Source: Calothrix brevissima NIES-22 (lineage in GTDB: Bacteria; Cyanobacteriota; Cyanobacteriia; Cyanobacteriales; Nostocaceae). From it: 64,000 nt of DNA. Below, piece by piece: positions 46,125-54,078 of the stretch. The notes under the pieces are model-generated. The model saw only the letters and a program-made list of their open reading frames with translations. It had not been told where the DNA came from and did no database searches. Made by a program: the position numbers and the translations under genes. The DNA is taken from contig NZ_AP018207.1 of NCBI RefSeq assembly GCF_002367995.1, positions 2,034,333 through 2,098,332 of the forward strand. Direction: 5' to 3'. Each line of letters starts with the position of its first letter. Position 1 is the stretch's first letter.

Positions 46125-47360
46125 CTAAGCTAAGAACTTAGCGACAGTTTGGACATCTTTATCGCCGCGTCCGGAGCAGTTAATCACAATTCGCGGGCTA
46201 CCAGTGAGTTGCGGACAGAGAGTTTCCAGGTAGGCGATCGCGTGGGATGTTTCCAAAGCTGGGATAATGCCTTCTAAGCGCGATAATTTTTGGAAGGCGG
46301 CTAAAGCTTCGGCATCTGTCACGCTGTAATATTCAGCACGTTGTGTATCTTTCAAATAGCTGTGTTCTGGCCCCACACCGGGATAATCTAACCCCGCGCT
46401 AATTGAGTGAGCTTCAATTACTTGTCCATCCCCATCTTGCAACAAATAGCTCATGGCTCCGTGCAATACACCAACTTGCCCTTTTGTCAAGGTGGCGGCA
46501 TGTTTATTAGTGTCCACACCTTCTCCGGCTGCTTCAATACCAATTAAGCGCACCAAAGACTCGTTAACAAACTCATAAAATAATCCCATTGCATTGGAAC
46601 CGCCACCAACACAAGCCATGAGAATATCTGGCAAACCGCCCCATTTTTCTTGAGCTTGGGCGCGAGTTTCTTGACCAATCACGGCATGGAAATCACGTAC
46701 CATCATGGGGTAGGGATGGGGGCCTGCAACTGAACCCAAGATATAGTGAGTGGTTTCTACATTTGTCACCCAATCGCGAATCGCTTCAGAAGTCGCATCT
46801 TTTAAGGTTCCGGTTCCCGCAGCGACAGGACGCACTTCTGCGCCCATTAATTTCATGCGGAATACATTTAAGGCTTGACGTTCCATATCGTGAACGCCCA
46901 TATAAATGATGCATTCCAAGCCAAAACGAGCGCAAACTGTGGCTGTAGCTACACCATGTTGTCCGGCACCAGTTTCGGCAATAATTCTTTTTTTGCCCAT
47001 GCGTTTTGCTAGCAGCACTTGACCTAAGGCATTATTAATTTTATGTGCGCCGGTGTGGTTTAAGTCTTCCCGCTTTAAATAAATTTGCGGCCCCGTACCA
47101 TCTGGACGCGCATAATGAGCAGTTAGGCGTTCTGCAAAATACAAAGGTGTGGCACGCCCTACATAGTCTCGCAGCAGTTGTTGTAGTTCGTTAAGAAACT
47201 CAGGATCGTTACGATATTGCTGATAAGCTGCTTCTAATTCAGCCAGCGCAGGCATCAGTGTTTCCGGGACGTACTTACCGCCAAAGCGTCCAAAGCGTCC
47301 TTGTGTATCGGGAACAGAAGCAGTAGATGGAAAACTTGGAGAAATGGGTGTGGTAGTCAC
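46125..47360 (-). CDS. trpB: Tryptophan synthase beta subunit
   Basis: The 411-residue protein is a full TrpB. It has [19 protein letters not shown], the PLP lysine in [35 protein letters not shown], the phosphate-binding [15 protein letters not shown] and the C-terminal [11 protein letters not shown]. It joins indole with serine to form tryptophan with the alpha subunit. No trpA is adjacent; trp genes are often scattered in cyanobacteria. The divergent SUI1 gene starts 155 bp away. The short, variable N-terminal extension (about 20 residues) makes the exact start slightly uncertain. Confidence 0.97.
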   Translation of the reverse strand: MTTTPISPSFPSTASVPDTQGRFGRFGGKYVPETLMPALAELEAAYQQYRNDPEFLNELQQLLRDYVGRATPLYFAERLTAHYARPDGTGPQIYLKREDLNHTGAHKINNALGQVLLAKRMGKKRIIAETGAGQHGVATATVCARFGLECIIYMGVHDMERQALNVFRMKLMGAEVRPVAAGTGTLKDATSEAIRDWVTNVETTHYILGSVAGPHPYPMMVRDFHAVIGQETRAQAQEKWGGLPDILMACVGGGSNAMGLFYEFVNESLVRLIGIEAAGEGVDTNKHAATLTKGQVGVLHGAMSYLLQDGDGQVIEAHSISAGLDYPGVGPEHSYLKDTQRAEYYSVTDAEALAAFQKLSRLEGIIPALETSHAIAYLETLCPQLTGSPRIVINCSGRGDKDVQTVAKFLA

Positions 47361-47514
47361 GGACTGATCTCTACGATGGGACGAACTTTATTATAGAAAA
47401 GTCTGGGCTGTATAGGATAAGAAAGAAGTGCGATCGCTCGCTGCTAGTCTTACTACTCCCCAGTGTATTTTGAATTTATTGATTCTTAACTTTTGATTAA
47501 AATTTCTAACTTCT

Positions 47515-47856
47515 ATGCCTTCTGCCAACTCTTCTGATAAAAGCTTCGTCTATCGCGAATTTGGGGGTGATAACTCACCTGCTTTAGAAAGACCGATTGC
47601 GGAATTACCACCCCAACAGCAAAATCTGAAAGTGCAAGCAACCCGCAAGGGACGTAAAGGTAAAACTGTCACCGTAATTAGTGGTTTTCAGTCCAAACCC
47701 GAAACCTTGAATGATTTGGTCAAACAATTAAAAACTCAGTGCGGTACAGGCGGTACTGTTAAGGACAATGAAATTGAAATTCAAGGCGATCATAAACAGA
47801 AAATTGTGGAGATTTTAACAAAGCTAGGTTATAAAGCAAAAATCAGTGGTGGCTAA
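47515..47856 (+). CDS. SUI1/YciH-type translation initiation factor
   Basis: The 113-residue protein is a SUI1 (eIF1-like) domain with a short polar N-terminal part: ATRKGRKGKTVTVISGF, then LVKQLKTQCGTGGTVKDNEI and HKQKIVEILTKLGYKAKISG. Bacterial YciH homologues influence start-site fidelity on the small ribosomal subunit, though their role in cyanobacteria is not settled. It is divergent from trpB. Confidence 0.92.
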   Translation: MPSANSSDKSFVYREFGGDNSPALERPIAELPPQQQNLKVQATRKGRKGKTVTVISGFQSKPETLNDLVKQLKTQCGTGGTVKDNEIEIQGDHKQKIVEILTKLGYKAKISGG

Positions 47857-48077
47857 TCAGGAAATTTTCTGGAAATCAGTAGTTAGCGGTTGAAGATGAC
47901 TATAAATGCAGCAGAAAGGAAATGAGAAAAAAATTTACCATCTCTTTCTCGAAAACATTATATAGTTCGCTTAAATCAAGCTTAATTACTTGAGAGTCAG
48001 ACTGAGCTAAACGGCTGATTTTATCTTTAAGAGGTTCAATGTAAATCGGCTCGCTATTAAAATTACAGGAGGTTTAT

Positions 48078-48236
48078 ATGGATTTAGTGCGAATTCTGGC
48101 AGCAGTGTTTCTGCCACCTTTAGGGGTATTCTTGCAAGTAGGGATTGGTAAAGACTTTTGGATAAATATTATCTTGACATTTTTCGGCTATCTGCCGGGA
48201 ATTATTCATGCTGTATGGGTAATTGCTAGGAAATAA
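48078..48236 (+). CDS. Pmp3/YqaE (UPF0057) small membrane protein
   Basis: A 52-residue frame starts at ATG 48078 after a perfect AGGAGG Shine-Dalgarno sequence (48067-48072, 5-nt spacing). The product has two hydrophobic helices, LVRILAAVFLPPLGVFLQVG and FWINIILTFFGYLPGIIHAV, with the PPLGVFLQVG and LGYLPGIIHA-like signatures of the Pmp3/YqaE family. Family members are stress-related inner-membrane proteolipids that affect membrane potential in yeast and plants. It stands alone between the SUI1 and Rieske genes. Confidence 0.93.
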   Translation: MDLVRILAAVFLPPLGVFLQVGIGKDFWINIILTFFGYLPGIIHAVWVIARK

Positions 48237-48469
48237 TTCTGCACGCAGTCAGGTGTAAGTGCGATCGCTATCAGTTGTTGAATTAGCGATCGCCAATTAC
48301 TTAATTTCAATTATAATCTTTAAATAAAAAATAAAAATTATTACAATTTATTAAGCAATTCTAGATATTTCCAGCATTAACATTTATGTCAATTTCCGAT
48401 AGCCAGTAGTTTTATCCTGGCACTATTTAACACAATATATTTAACCCTATTTAAAATTATCTTTCACTA

Positions 48470-49042
48470 ATGATGAAAGAATTTTTCCTTGGTAAGAGCA
48501 CAAGTTCAGCAGGAAAAAGAACGCGACGGAATTTTTTAAACTATATATTCGGTAGTAGTTTGGCCACAATAGCCATAGGTTATTTATTGCCAAAACCTAG
48601 CCAGAGTCGAGAATTAGATTTAGAAACCCTTTGCTCTCTATACCCGCAAAATTCTCGTTGTCTCAATTATTTGCCCGGAGTTAAAGCACAAGATACTAAC
48701 GGCAAGGTAATTCAGGCTGATACACTGTTAGCAAAAGCAACCCCGGGAATTCCCTTTCCTGTTAAAGGGTTGCCAAATGATAGCGTCGATTATCTCATTA
48801 TTAAAGATGGGCCACAAATTGCCGAGTATGCTATCAGTCCAATTTGCACTCATTTAGGATGTACAGTTGAATGGCATCCTGAGAGAAATCACTTTATTTG
48901 TCCTTGTCACGGCTCTCAATACGATTCTGTAGGTCGAGTAGTTCAAGGCCCAGCAAAGCATCCTCTACCGCTCATCACAGTAGTAGTCAAGCAGAATCAA
49001 GTTCGTTTAGTTGCGACCAAACCTGCAATTGATCCGCGTTAA
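48470..49042 (+). CDS. Rieske 2Fe-2S protein, PetC-like, with Tat-type N terminus
   Basis: The 190-residue protein has both cluster-binding boxes, CTHLGC and CPCHGSQYD, so a 2Fe-2S cluster with two His and two Cys ligands is expected, and the disulfide cysteines are present. The N terminus [20 protein letters not shown] resembles a twin-arginine signal anchor. Between the membrane segment and the Rieske domain lies an unusual stretch with two more cysteines ([19 protein letters not shown]). Main PetC proteins of the cytochrome b6f complex lack this stretch. It may be an alternative Rieske isoform or part of another redox complex. There are no petA or petB neighbours. Start at ATG 48470 or 48473. 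Confidence 0.85.
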   Translation: MMKEFFLGKSTSSAGKRTRRNFLNYIFGSSLATIAIGYLLPKPSQSRELDLETLCSLYPQNSRCLNYLPGVKAQDTNGKVIQADTLLAKATPGIPFPVKGLPNDSVDYLIIKDGPQIAEYAISPICTHLGCTVEWHPERNHFICPCHGSQYDSVGRVVQGPAKHPLPLITVVVKQNQVRLVATKPAIDPR

Positions 49043-49171
49043 TTTTCTTCATTGTTTGTGACCAAATGCTAGCAAGTGAGGGCACAGTCATAACTATGCC
49101 CCCACAATGTTGCTAATTTATGGGAAAATACATCCCCTGAGATTTTCAGCTAACCCTTTGCTCATCAACAT

Positions 49172-49681
49172 CTACCGTGATGGCTGATTTGGGACTGTAG
49201 ATTTGCTGACTGCTGGTTTTGCCCGTTCCTGCTGATATAATTTGACAACTTTCTGTACATAGGTAGCAGTGAAGCCACTATTACAGCCTGTGTATTGACC
49301 AGTCATCCACCAACAAGCTACGCCATTTACCGCCCCTATTTCATTATTGTTACGGGCGCGCAATTGCTGGTTTAACTCGCGGCGCGCAATACAGGAAACA
49401 ATTTGGCGGGCTATTTCTGGGCTATTTTCAAATTGTGTTGGTGTAATCTCTTTTTTCAAACAAGTTCTAGCCCACCCCTTGAGGGTTTCTGGTTTAACTT
49501 GCCATTGACTATAAAGTCCATCGTTTTGGGTGCCAGTTTGGGGTGCGGCTTGACGCAGCGCCTCTACCATTGCTGCAACTTGAGTGTTAGTAGCCTGCTG
49601 TTGTGCTTGCACTAACATTGGCGACAGTCCTACGCTGACAACCACTCCGCTAAGTATGAATCTTATGAAGTTATTTTTCAT
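49172..49681 (-). CDS. Secreted cysteine-containing protein, unrecognised
   Basis: The 169-residue protein has a clear signal peptide (FIRFILSGVVVSVGLSPMLVQAQ) and then a helical, soluble domain with paired cysteines (WARTCLKKE, IVSCIARRE, GVACWWMTGQYTGCNSGF). The cysteines probably form disulfides in the periplasm. I do not recognise the family. It has its own stop and start, sensible codon use and lies next to the IS relic, whose left end begins about 10 bp upstream of its start codon. Its promoter must therefore lie in or beyond the relic. Confidence 0.7.
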   Translation of the reverse strand: MKNNFIRFILSGVVVSVGLSPMLVQAQQQATNTQVAAMVEALRQAAPQTGTQNDGLYSQWQVKPETLKGWARTCLKKEITPTQFENSPEIARQIVSCIARRELNQQLRARNNNEIGAVNGVACWWMTGQYTGCNSGFTATYVQKVVKLYQQERAKPAVSKSTVPNQPSR

Positions 49682-49739
49682 CAGAAAAATGGGTAGAAAC
49701 CCCGTCCTTATAGAACGGCTTTATAGTTTTCACTACTGC

Positions 49740-49985
49740 CTTGGGGTTGCTTGAATCGGTGTGCTTTTGTAATGCACTTTCAATGGGACAATTACCACTT
49801 CAAATCTTGCAACCCTGTACACATAGTGTTTTGCACTTTGTTGTGCCTCCCAAAAGGGGTGATGTTAGCTTCGCCAAGGTTTTAAGAGCTTGTTCGGCTG
49901 AAAGCACTGTTCCAGTGACCTTAGAACTGTTTAACCCTCAGCGACAGAGCAAAGAACTAGCTTCGCATTCTTTGGTGTCGTGACT
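49740..49985 (+). ncRNA. Candidate structured RNA (HEARO / IscB omega-like) inside the IS relic
   Basis: Several hairpins are visible: GTGC/GCAC near 49760-49776, CCTCCC/GGGG at about 49845-49860, CACTG TTC CAGTG near 49903-49916 nested within AAGGT/ACCTT, and AAAGAA/TTCTTT at about 49950-49975. The position directly inside a left IS200/IS605 end is where IscB-type elements encode their guide-scaffold RNA, described earlier as HEARO RNA in cyanobacteria. Assignment is by position and structure only; an Rfam search is needed. Confidence 0.35.
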
Positions 49986-49996
49986 CAAAAAACGTA

Positions 49997-50056
49997 GTAG
50001 GGGCGAGTTTACCAATATTCAACTATTAATGATGATCTCGGTCAACCTGCCCCTAC
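49997..50056. repeat. Dispersed palindrome, gtaggggcgagttt family, nested in the relic
   Basis: GTAGGGGCGAGTTT (49997-50010) and AACCTGCCCCTAC (50044-50056) are imperfect inverted arms. They are a diverged copy of the palindrome at 18496-18558 and lie inside the IS relic, so this repeat inserted after the transposon. Confidence 0.7.
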
Positions 50057-50125
50057 TTAGGCTGGTCAGGATGGCTTGTCGATTACTCTTTCAAGCCTCA
50101 TGCCTTTAGGCTGAGGTTCCTGACG

Positions 50126-50532
50126 ACTTTGGACTTGATTTTTAAAGGCCAAGCACCAGCATACTACGTATTTATACTTCTTAATAATTGTTTAATTGGC
50201 AGTAAATCTCAGCTTTCAGCAGAAATAAAGCAGTAGATGACAATTTTTGACTATTTAGTCACTTGTATTAATTTTGTCTATCAGTACTTATATAAGTCTT
50301 TGTTTTCTCTTATTTGTCGAAAAGTCAAAAAACCCAGCATTGCTATGCTTTTAAGGTTATCTCACCTTGAATGTTAAAAATTAGTCTGGATAAAAGTAGC
50401 AAATATGTTTTTACTGGTAAATTGTTAGGCAAAATGCCCGTAAACTAACGGGAATGCCGGATTGTGCCGCACAATCCACGCCAGAAGTATTTTCATTCTG
50501 GCTTAACAATTAACTTTTAATTGCGAAAAACG
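50126..50532. other. Intergenic region upstream of the channel-like gene
   Basis: About 400 bp hold the flank of the IS relic and an AT-rich stretch. GGGAATGCCGGATTGTGCCG lies near 50450, next to a short inverted pair (gattgtgcc/ggcacaatc overlap) at 50461-50473. There is no gene and no clear promoter. Confidence 0.45.
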
Positions 50533-52188
50533 ATGAACGCAAATTGGCTGGAAATAAACCAGGTAATAGAAAGTGGTTTGTCGATGAGGGTGCAGCAATT
50601 TTTAGCACAATCACCAACTCTACCACCAACGGAACAACCAGCTGTTAGCCAGGGAATTACTGATTTACAAGGTCTGGTCAACCCGATAATTCAGTTTATG
50701 CCCAAAGTGCTGGCGGCTGTATTAATTTTGTTAATTGGTTGGTTGCTGGCGGCGATAGTAGCCACAGCAACGCGAAAAGTCTTGAATCGCACGAACATAG
50801 ATAACCGTATCGCCTCTGGTGTAACAGGTCGAGAAGATGTTCCCCAAGTGGAACAATTAATCTCTGGCTTAGTTTTTTGGAGTATTATTCTGTTGACGGT
50901 GGTAGCTGTCTTACAAGTTCTCGGACTGGAAGTAGCTTCACGACCTTTGAATAATTCCCTGGATCAACTGGTAGGCTATTTACCCAAGTTAGTGGGTACA
51001 GCGATTCTTTTCGGTATCGCTTGGGTAGTGGCTACGCTGGTTAAGGTGTTGACATTGCGCGGACTTCAAGTACTCAGATTAGATGAACGCTTGAATGAGG
51101 AAGCAGAAGATGGCACATCTGGCTTTGCGCAGTTGTCGGCTACGGAAACCATTGCTAATGCGCTGTACTGGTTTATCTTTTTACTATTTCTCGTTCCCGT
51201 TCTCGATACTTTAGGGCTAAGGGAAGCGTTACAACCAGTAAAAGCGCTGATTACCGAAATTCTGTCAATTCTGCCGAATATTTTAGCAGCCACCTTAATT
51301 GCATCTGTGGGCTGGTTTTTGGCGAATATCGTGCGGCGCGTCATTAGCAATTTGTTAAGCGCCACAGGAATTGACCATTTAGGTAGTCGATTTGGGATCT
51401 CGCCAACAGTAGGAGTTCAACCTCTATCGAATATTGTCGGCACAATTGTCTACATTTTAATTTTGATTCCTGTCGCGATCGCATCTCTCAATGCTTTAAA
51501 AATTGAGGCGATATCTGTTCCCGCGATCGCTATGTTACAGCAGATCCTCAATGCTTTACCTGCGATATTTTCCGCGATCGCAATTCTAATTCTCGGTTAT
51601 TTCTTGGGGCGGTTTGTTGGTGATTTAGTCACGAGTATCCTGACTAGCTTTGGTTTTAACAATATATTTGCCGTACTGGGTTTACCATCGCCAAGACCAA
51701 CAGCCGTTTACACTGAAACTGGCGCACCCGTATCTACACCAACCCGTACTCCATCAGAAATTGTGGGGATTGTGGTTTTAGTCGGGATTATGCTGTTTGC
51801 CACAGTCGCAGCAGTAAATATTTTAAATATTGCTGCCCTCACAGCATTAGTCTCGGGAATTCTGATTATATTTGGGCGGATTCTCTCAGGATTAGTAGTA
51901 TTTGGCATTGGTTTATTTTTAGCCAATCTAGCATTTAGCATTATTGCTAGTTCCGAGAGTTCCCAAGCGAGGATTTTAGGTCAAGTAGCGCGGATTTCCA
52001 TTATTACCTTAGTATCCGCAATGGCACTGCGACAAATTGGGATAGCGAGCGATATTGTAAATTTAGCATTTGGCTTATTGCTAGGTGCGATCGCTGTAGC
52101 TATTGCCTTAGCTTTTGGACTTGGCGGACGGGATGTTGCCCGCGAACAAGTGAGAGAATGGTTAGATTCTTTTAAAAGCAAGGGCTAG
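50533..52188 (+). CDS. TM-helix-repeat membrane protein (mechanosensitive-channel-related)
   Basis: The 551-residue protein contains at least four copies of the conserved TM-helix repeat of channel-related proteins. Each has a Leu/Ile-rich helix followed by GWLLAxIV-like or GYFLGRFV-like turns (VLAAVLILLIGWLLAAIVAT, ILAATLIASVGWFLANIVRR, IFSAIAILILGYFLGRFVGD). It ends in IAVAIALAFGLGGRDVAREQ. I see no MscS-type beta domain, so gating by tension is uncertain; CmpX-like homologues are implicated in cell-envelope stress. The ATG at 50533 is preferred to the TTG at 50521. It stands alone, with a repeat array after the stop. Confidence 0.85.
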   Translation: MNANWLEINQVIESGLSMRVQQFLAQSPTLPPTEQPAVSQGITDLQGLVNPIIQFMPKVLAAVLILLIGWLLAAIVATATRKVLNRTNIDNRIASGVTGREDVPQVEQLISGLVFWSIILLTVVAVLQVLGLEVASRPLNNSLDQLVGYLPKLVGTAILFGIAWVVATLVKVLTLRGLQVLRLDERLNEEAEDGTSGFAQLSATETIANALYWFIFLLFLVPVLDTLGLREALQPVKALITEILSILPNILAATLIASVGWFLANIVRRVISNLLSATGIDHLGSRFGISPTVGVQPLSNIVGTIVYILILIPVAIASLNALKIEAISVPAIAMLQQILNALPAIFSAIAILILGYFLGRFVGDLVTSILTSFGFNNIFAVLGLPSPRPTAVYTETGAPVSTPTRTPSEIVGIVVLVGIMLFATVAAVNILNIAALTALVSGILIIFGRILSGLVVFGIGLFLANLAFSIIASSESSQARILGQVARISIITLVSAMALRQIGIASDIVNLAFGLLLGAIAVAIALAFGLGGRDVAREQVREWLDSFKSKG

Positions 52189-52194
52189 GTAAAT

Positions 52195-52333
52195 TGGGCA
52201 TGGGGCATTGGGCATTGGGCATGGGGCATGGGGCATTGGGCATTGGGCATTGGGCACAGACGCGATGAACCCTTGTCTCTACAATATTCCTTGTCCTCCT
52301 TGTCCCCCTTGTCCTCCTTCCCTTGTCCCCCTG
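52195..52333. repeat. Heptamer array (gggcatt) plus dispersed repeat plus ccttgtcc array
   Basis: About eight copies of GGGCATT/GGGGCAT (52197-52256) are followed by the dispersed repeat CAGACGCGATGAACCCTTGT (52257-52276). Pyrimidine repeats CCTTGTCCTCCTTGTCCCCC run to the end of the convergent AI-2E gene. The same three-part order recurs at 53879-54040. Confidence 0.8.
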
Positions 52334-53482
52334 TTAATCTTCGTGCTGAACTGCATCATCAACTGGCTGTTCGCGATCGCTCTCTGAATTCTCTCCATCC
52401 CAAGGATCGTCTGATTTGCCAGAACTAGAGACTATGACTAATTCCGCTTCTTGTTCATGACTCGGCCCCCATTCATCTAAAACATCTTTAACTAAAACTT
52501 CTTGTAACCAAATTTTGGCAACGACTGTTAAAGGTAGAGCTAAAAATAATCCTAAAAAACCAAAGAAAGTCACAAAAAATAATTGCGAAATTAATGTCAC
52601 GGCTGGCAATAATGAAACTTGATGCGCCATGACAACTGGTGTAATAAAATTACTTTCCGCCTGTTGAATCACAAAGTAAAGAATCAAGACAGCAACGGCT
52701 TTCCAAGGTGCGTCTAAAAGTGCGATCGCCATTGCAGGAACTATACTCAATGTCGGGCCAAGGTTGGGTATTAAGTTTAAAAATCCGGCTAATACACCCA
52801 AAGCTAATGCAGCCTTAACGCCTAAAGCTGATAAACCAATGAAACTCATTAGCCCAACTACAGCCATCGCAATCAAAGCGCCGACTACCCATCCTTCTAA
52901 GGAAGTTTCACACTGATCTAAAATCCCGTCTACTCGCCGCCGATAAAATGAGGGGAAAAGGCGGACAAATAAGCGGCGATAAGCACCAGGATTGGCTAAT
53001 AACATCCCTGTTAAAACCAGCACCAACAAGATTTTCAGGATGGCTTCTAAGGAACCAGAGACAAAGGCAAAAGAATTTCCGACTAACTTATTAATAAATG
53101 GTTGTGCTTGTTGAATCAGACTATCTAAATCGGGAATATAAGGTACGAGCTGATCGGGAACTTGGGTTTTCAGTTCGTTAAACCAACCATTAAAGCGTTC
53201 TAAACCTTGGGGAACTCGGTATGTGAGTTCGTGAAACTGAGTGACAAACGGCGGGACAATCACCCGGAAAAAGCCAACAATCAAGGCAAAGAATATTATC
53301 ACCGAGAGTATAACGGCGAAGCCTCGCTTCATTCCCCAACTTTGGAAGCATCGCGCTAGGCGATTTAAACTAGTAGCTAATACAACTGCGGCAAACATCA
53401 GTAATAAAACTTCTTTTATTTGCCACAAGATATATAAGGAAAGAACTATGGCGATTAAGCCAATCCATTGACCTAAGTTCAC
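52334..53482 (-). CDS. AI-2E family (TerC/PerM-like) transporter
   Basis: The 382-residue membrane protein matches the AI-2E/PerM family: about eight helices, an extramembrane segment after helix 3 (FVTQFHELTYRVPQGLERFN), the motif LGVLAGFLNLIPNLGPTLSI and QQAESNFITPVVMAHQVSLL. The C-terminal 50 residues are acidic and probably cytoplasmic. Members export small molecules or ions; AI-2 transport applies to only some of them. It starts with GTG at 53482 behind GGGAG at 8-nt spacing. A small membrane-protein gene lies upstream on the same strand. Confidence 0.88.
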   Translation of the reverse strand: MNLGQWIGLIAIVLSLYILWQIKEVLLLMFAAVVLATSLNRLARCFQSWGMKRGFAVILSVIIFFALIVGFFRVIVPPFVTQFHELTYRVPQGLERFNGWFNELKTQVPDQLVPYIPDLDSLIQQAQPFINKLVGNSFAFVSGSLEAILKILLVLVLTGMLLANPGAYRRLFVRLFPSFYRRRVDGILDQCETSLEGWVVGALIAMAVVGLMSFIGLSALGVKAALALGVLAGFLNLIPNLGPTLSIVPAMAIALLDAPWKAVAVLILYFVIQQAESNFITPVVMAHQVSLLPAVTLISQLFFVTFFGFLGLFLALPLTVVAKIWLQEVLVKDVLDEWGPSHEQEAELVIVSSSGKSDDPWDGENSESDREQPVDDAVQHED

Positions 53483-53574
53483 AGGCTGACTCCCGACAGT
53501 TGGCTAGCTACATTATTCCTGATAATGCAGCTAGGTTAGCTGATTTTACCAACTGCGGTCTATAGGACGAAGGT

Positions 53575-53766
53575 TTAATTTTGTTTTTGTGTCTGAAATC
53601 GCCAAAATAATGCGATCGCCATAATCACAGTCGGGGACAAAACCATCAATAAAGCTACCGCATCTGTCCCCGGAACCCGCAAACTCGGTGCTGCATATTT
53701 AATCAAAAACGACAGCACAGTCGAGAGTACAAATACTTTTAGCAACAATCCTAGTTTATTTTCCAT
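53575..53766 (-). CDS. Small two-helix membrane protein, unrecognised
   Basis: The 63-residue product has two hydrophobic helices (LGLLLKVFVLSTVLSFLIKY and AVALLMVLSPTVIMAIALFW) joined by a short polar loop. The ATG at 53766 gives a natural start; an upstream in-frame start would add 14 unlikely residues. It lies 92 bp upstream of the AI-2E gene on the same strand and could be co-transcribed. I do not know the family. Confidence 0.65.
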   Translation of the reverse strand: MENKLGLLLKVFVLSTVLSFLIKYAAPSLRVPGTDAVALLMVLSPTVIMAIALFWRFQTQKQN

Positions 53767-53878
53767 ACAAGTTCGGCAATACGCATTTTTCTGTCGGGTA
53801 TACCCCAATTGGGTTTACGCCCTCTAGTTTCTAGAATAGTCCTAACTGCAACAAAACTTTGCAATTAACGTTACGTTG

Positions 53879-54040
53879 TTGGGCATTGGGCATTGGGCAT
53901 TGGGCATTGGGCATAGACGCGATTCATCGCGTCTCTACAATTGTTCCCCCTTGTCTTCCTTGTCCCCCTTGTCTTCCTTGTCCCCCTTGTCTCCCTTGTC
54001 TCCCTTGTCCCCCTTCCCTTCCCTTCCCTTCCCTACCCCC
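53879..54040. repeat. Heptamer array, palindrome and pyrimidine tract upstream of ftsH
   Basis: Five copies of GGGCATT (53879-53914) lead into the palindrome AGACGCGATTCATCGCGTCT (53915-53934). A C/T-only tract of CCTTGTC/CCCTTGT units then runs to about 54040, ending 40 bp before the ftsH start. Any ftsH promoter or leader must lie within or before this array. Confidence 0.8.
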
Positions 54041-54078
54041 GCCGCTTTACAAAAAAATTTATTTGAGGGTACATCAAA

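Larger units (their letters stand above)
49691..50125 (+). mobile_element. ORF-less IS200/IS605-type element relic
   Basis: The left end GAAACCCCGTCCTTATAGAA then CGGCTTTATAG closely matches the left end of the tnpB element (read leftward from 20500: AAAACCCCGTCCTTTTAGGA then CGGCTTTATG). The right end carries CCTCATGCCTTTAGGCTGAGG (50096-50116), matching the GCCTTTAGGC hairpin of the other right end. Between them is no transposase or nuclease frame, only a structured segment and a nested GTAGGGGC palindrome (49997-50056). It is a non-autonomous or decayed copy, perhaps once carrying iscB or tnpB. Confidence 0.7.

Noticed and set aside
49741-49983. 80-residue plus-strand frame inside the IS relic
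   Set aside because: Composition is unlike a protein and the same bases form several hairpins; better explained as structured RNA.
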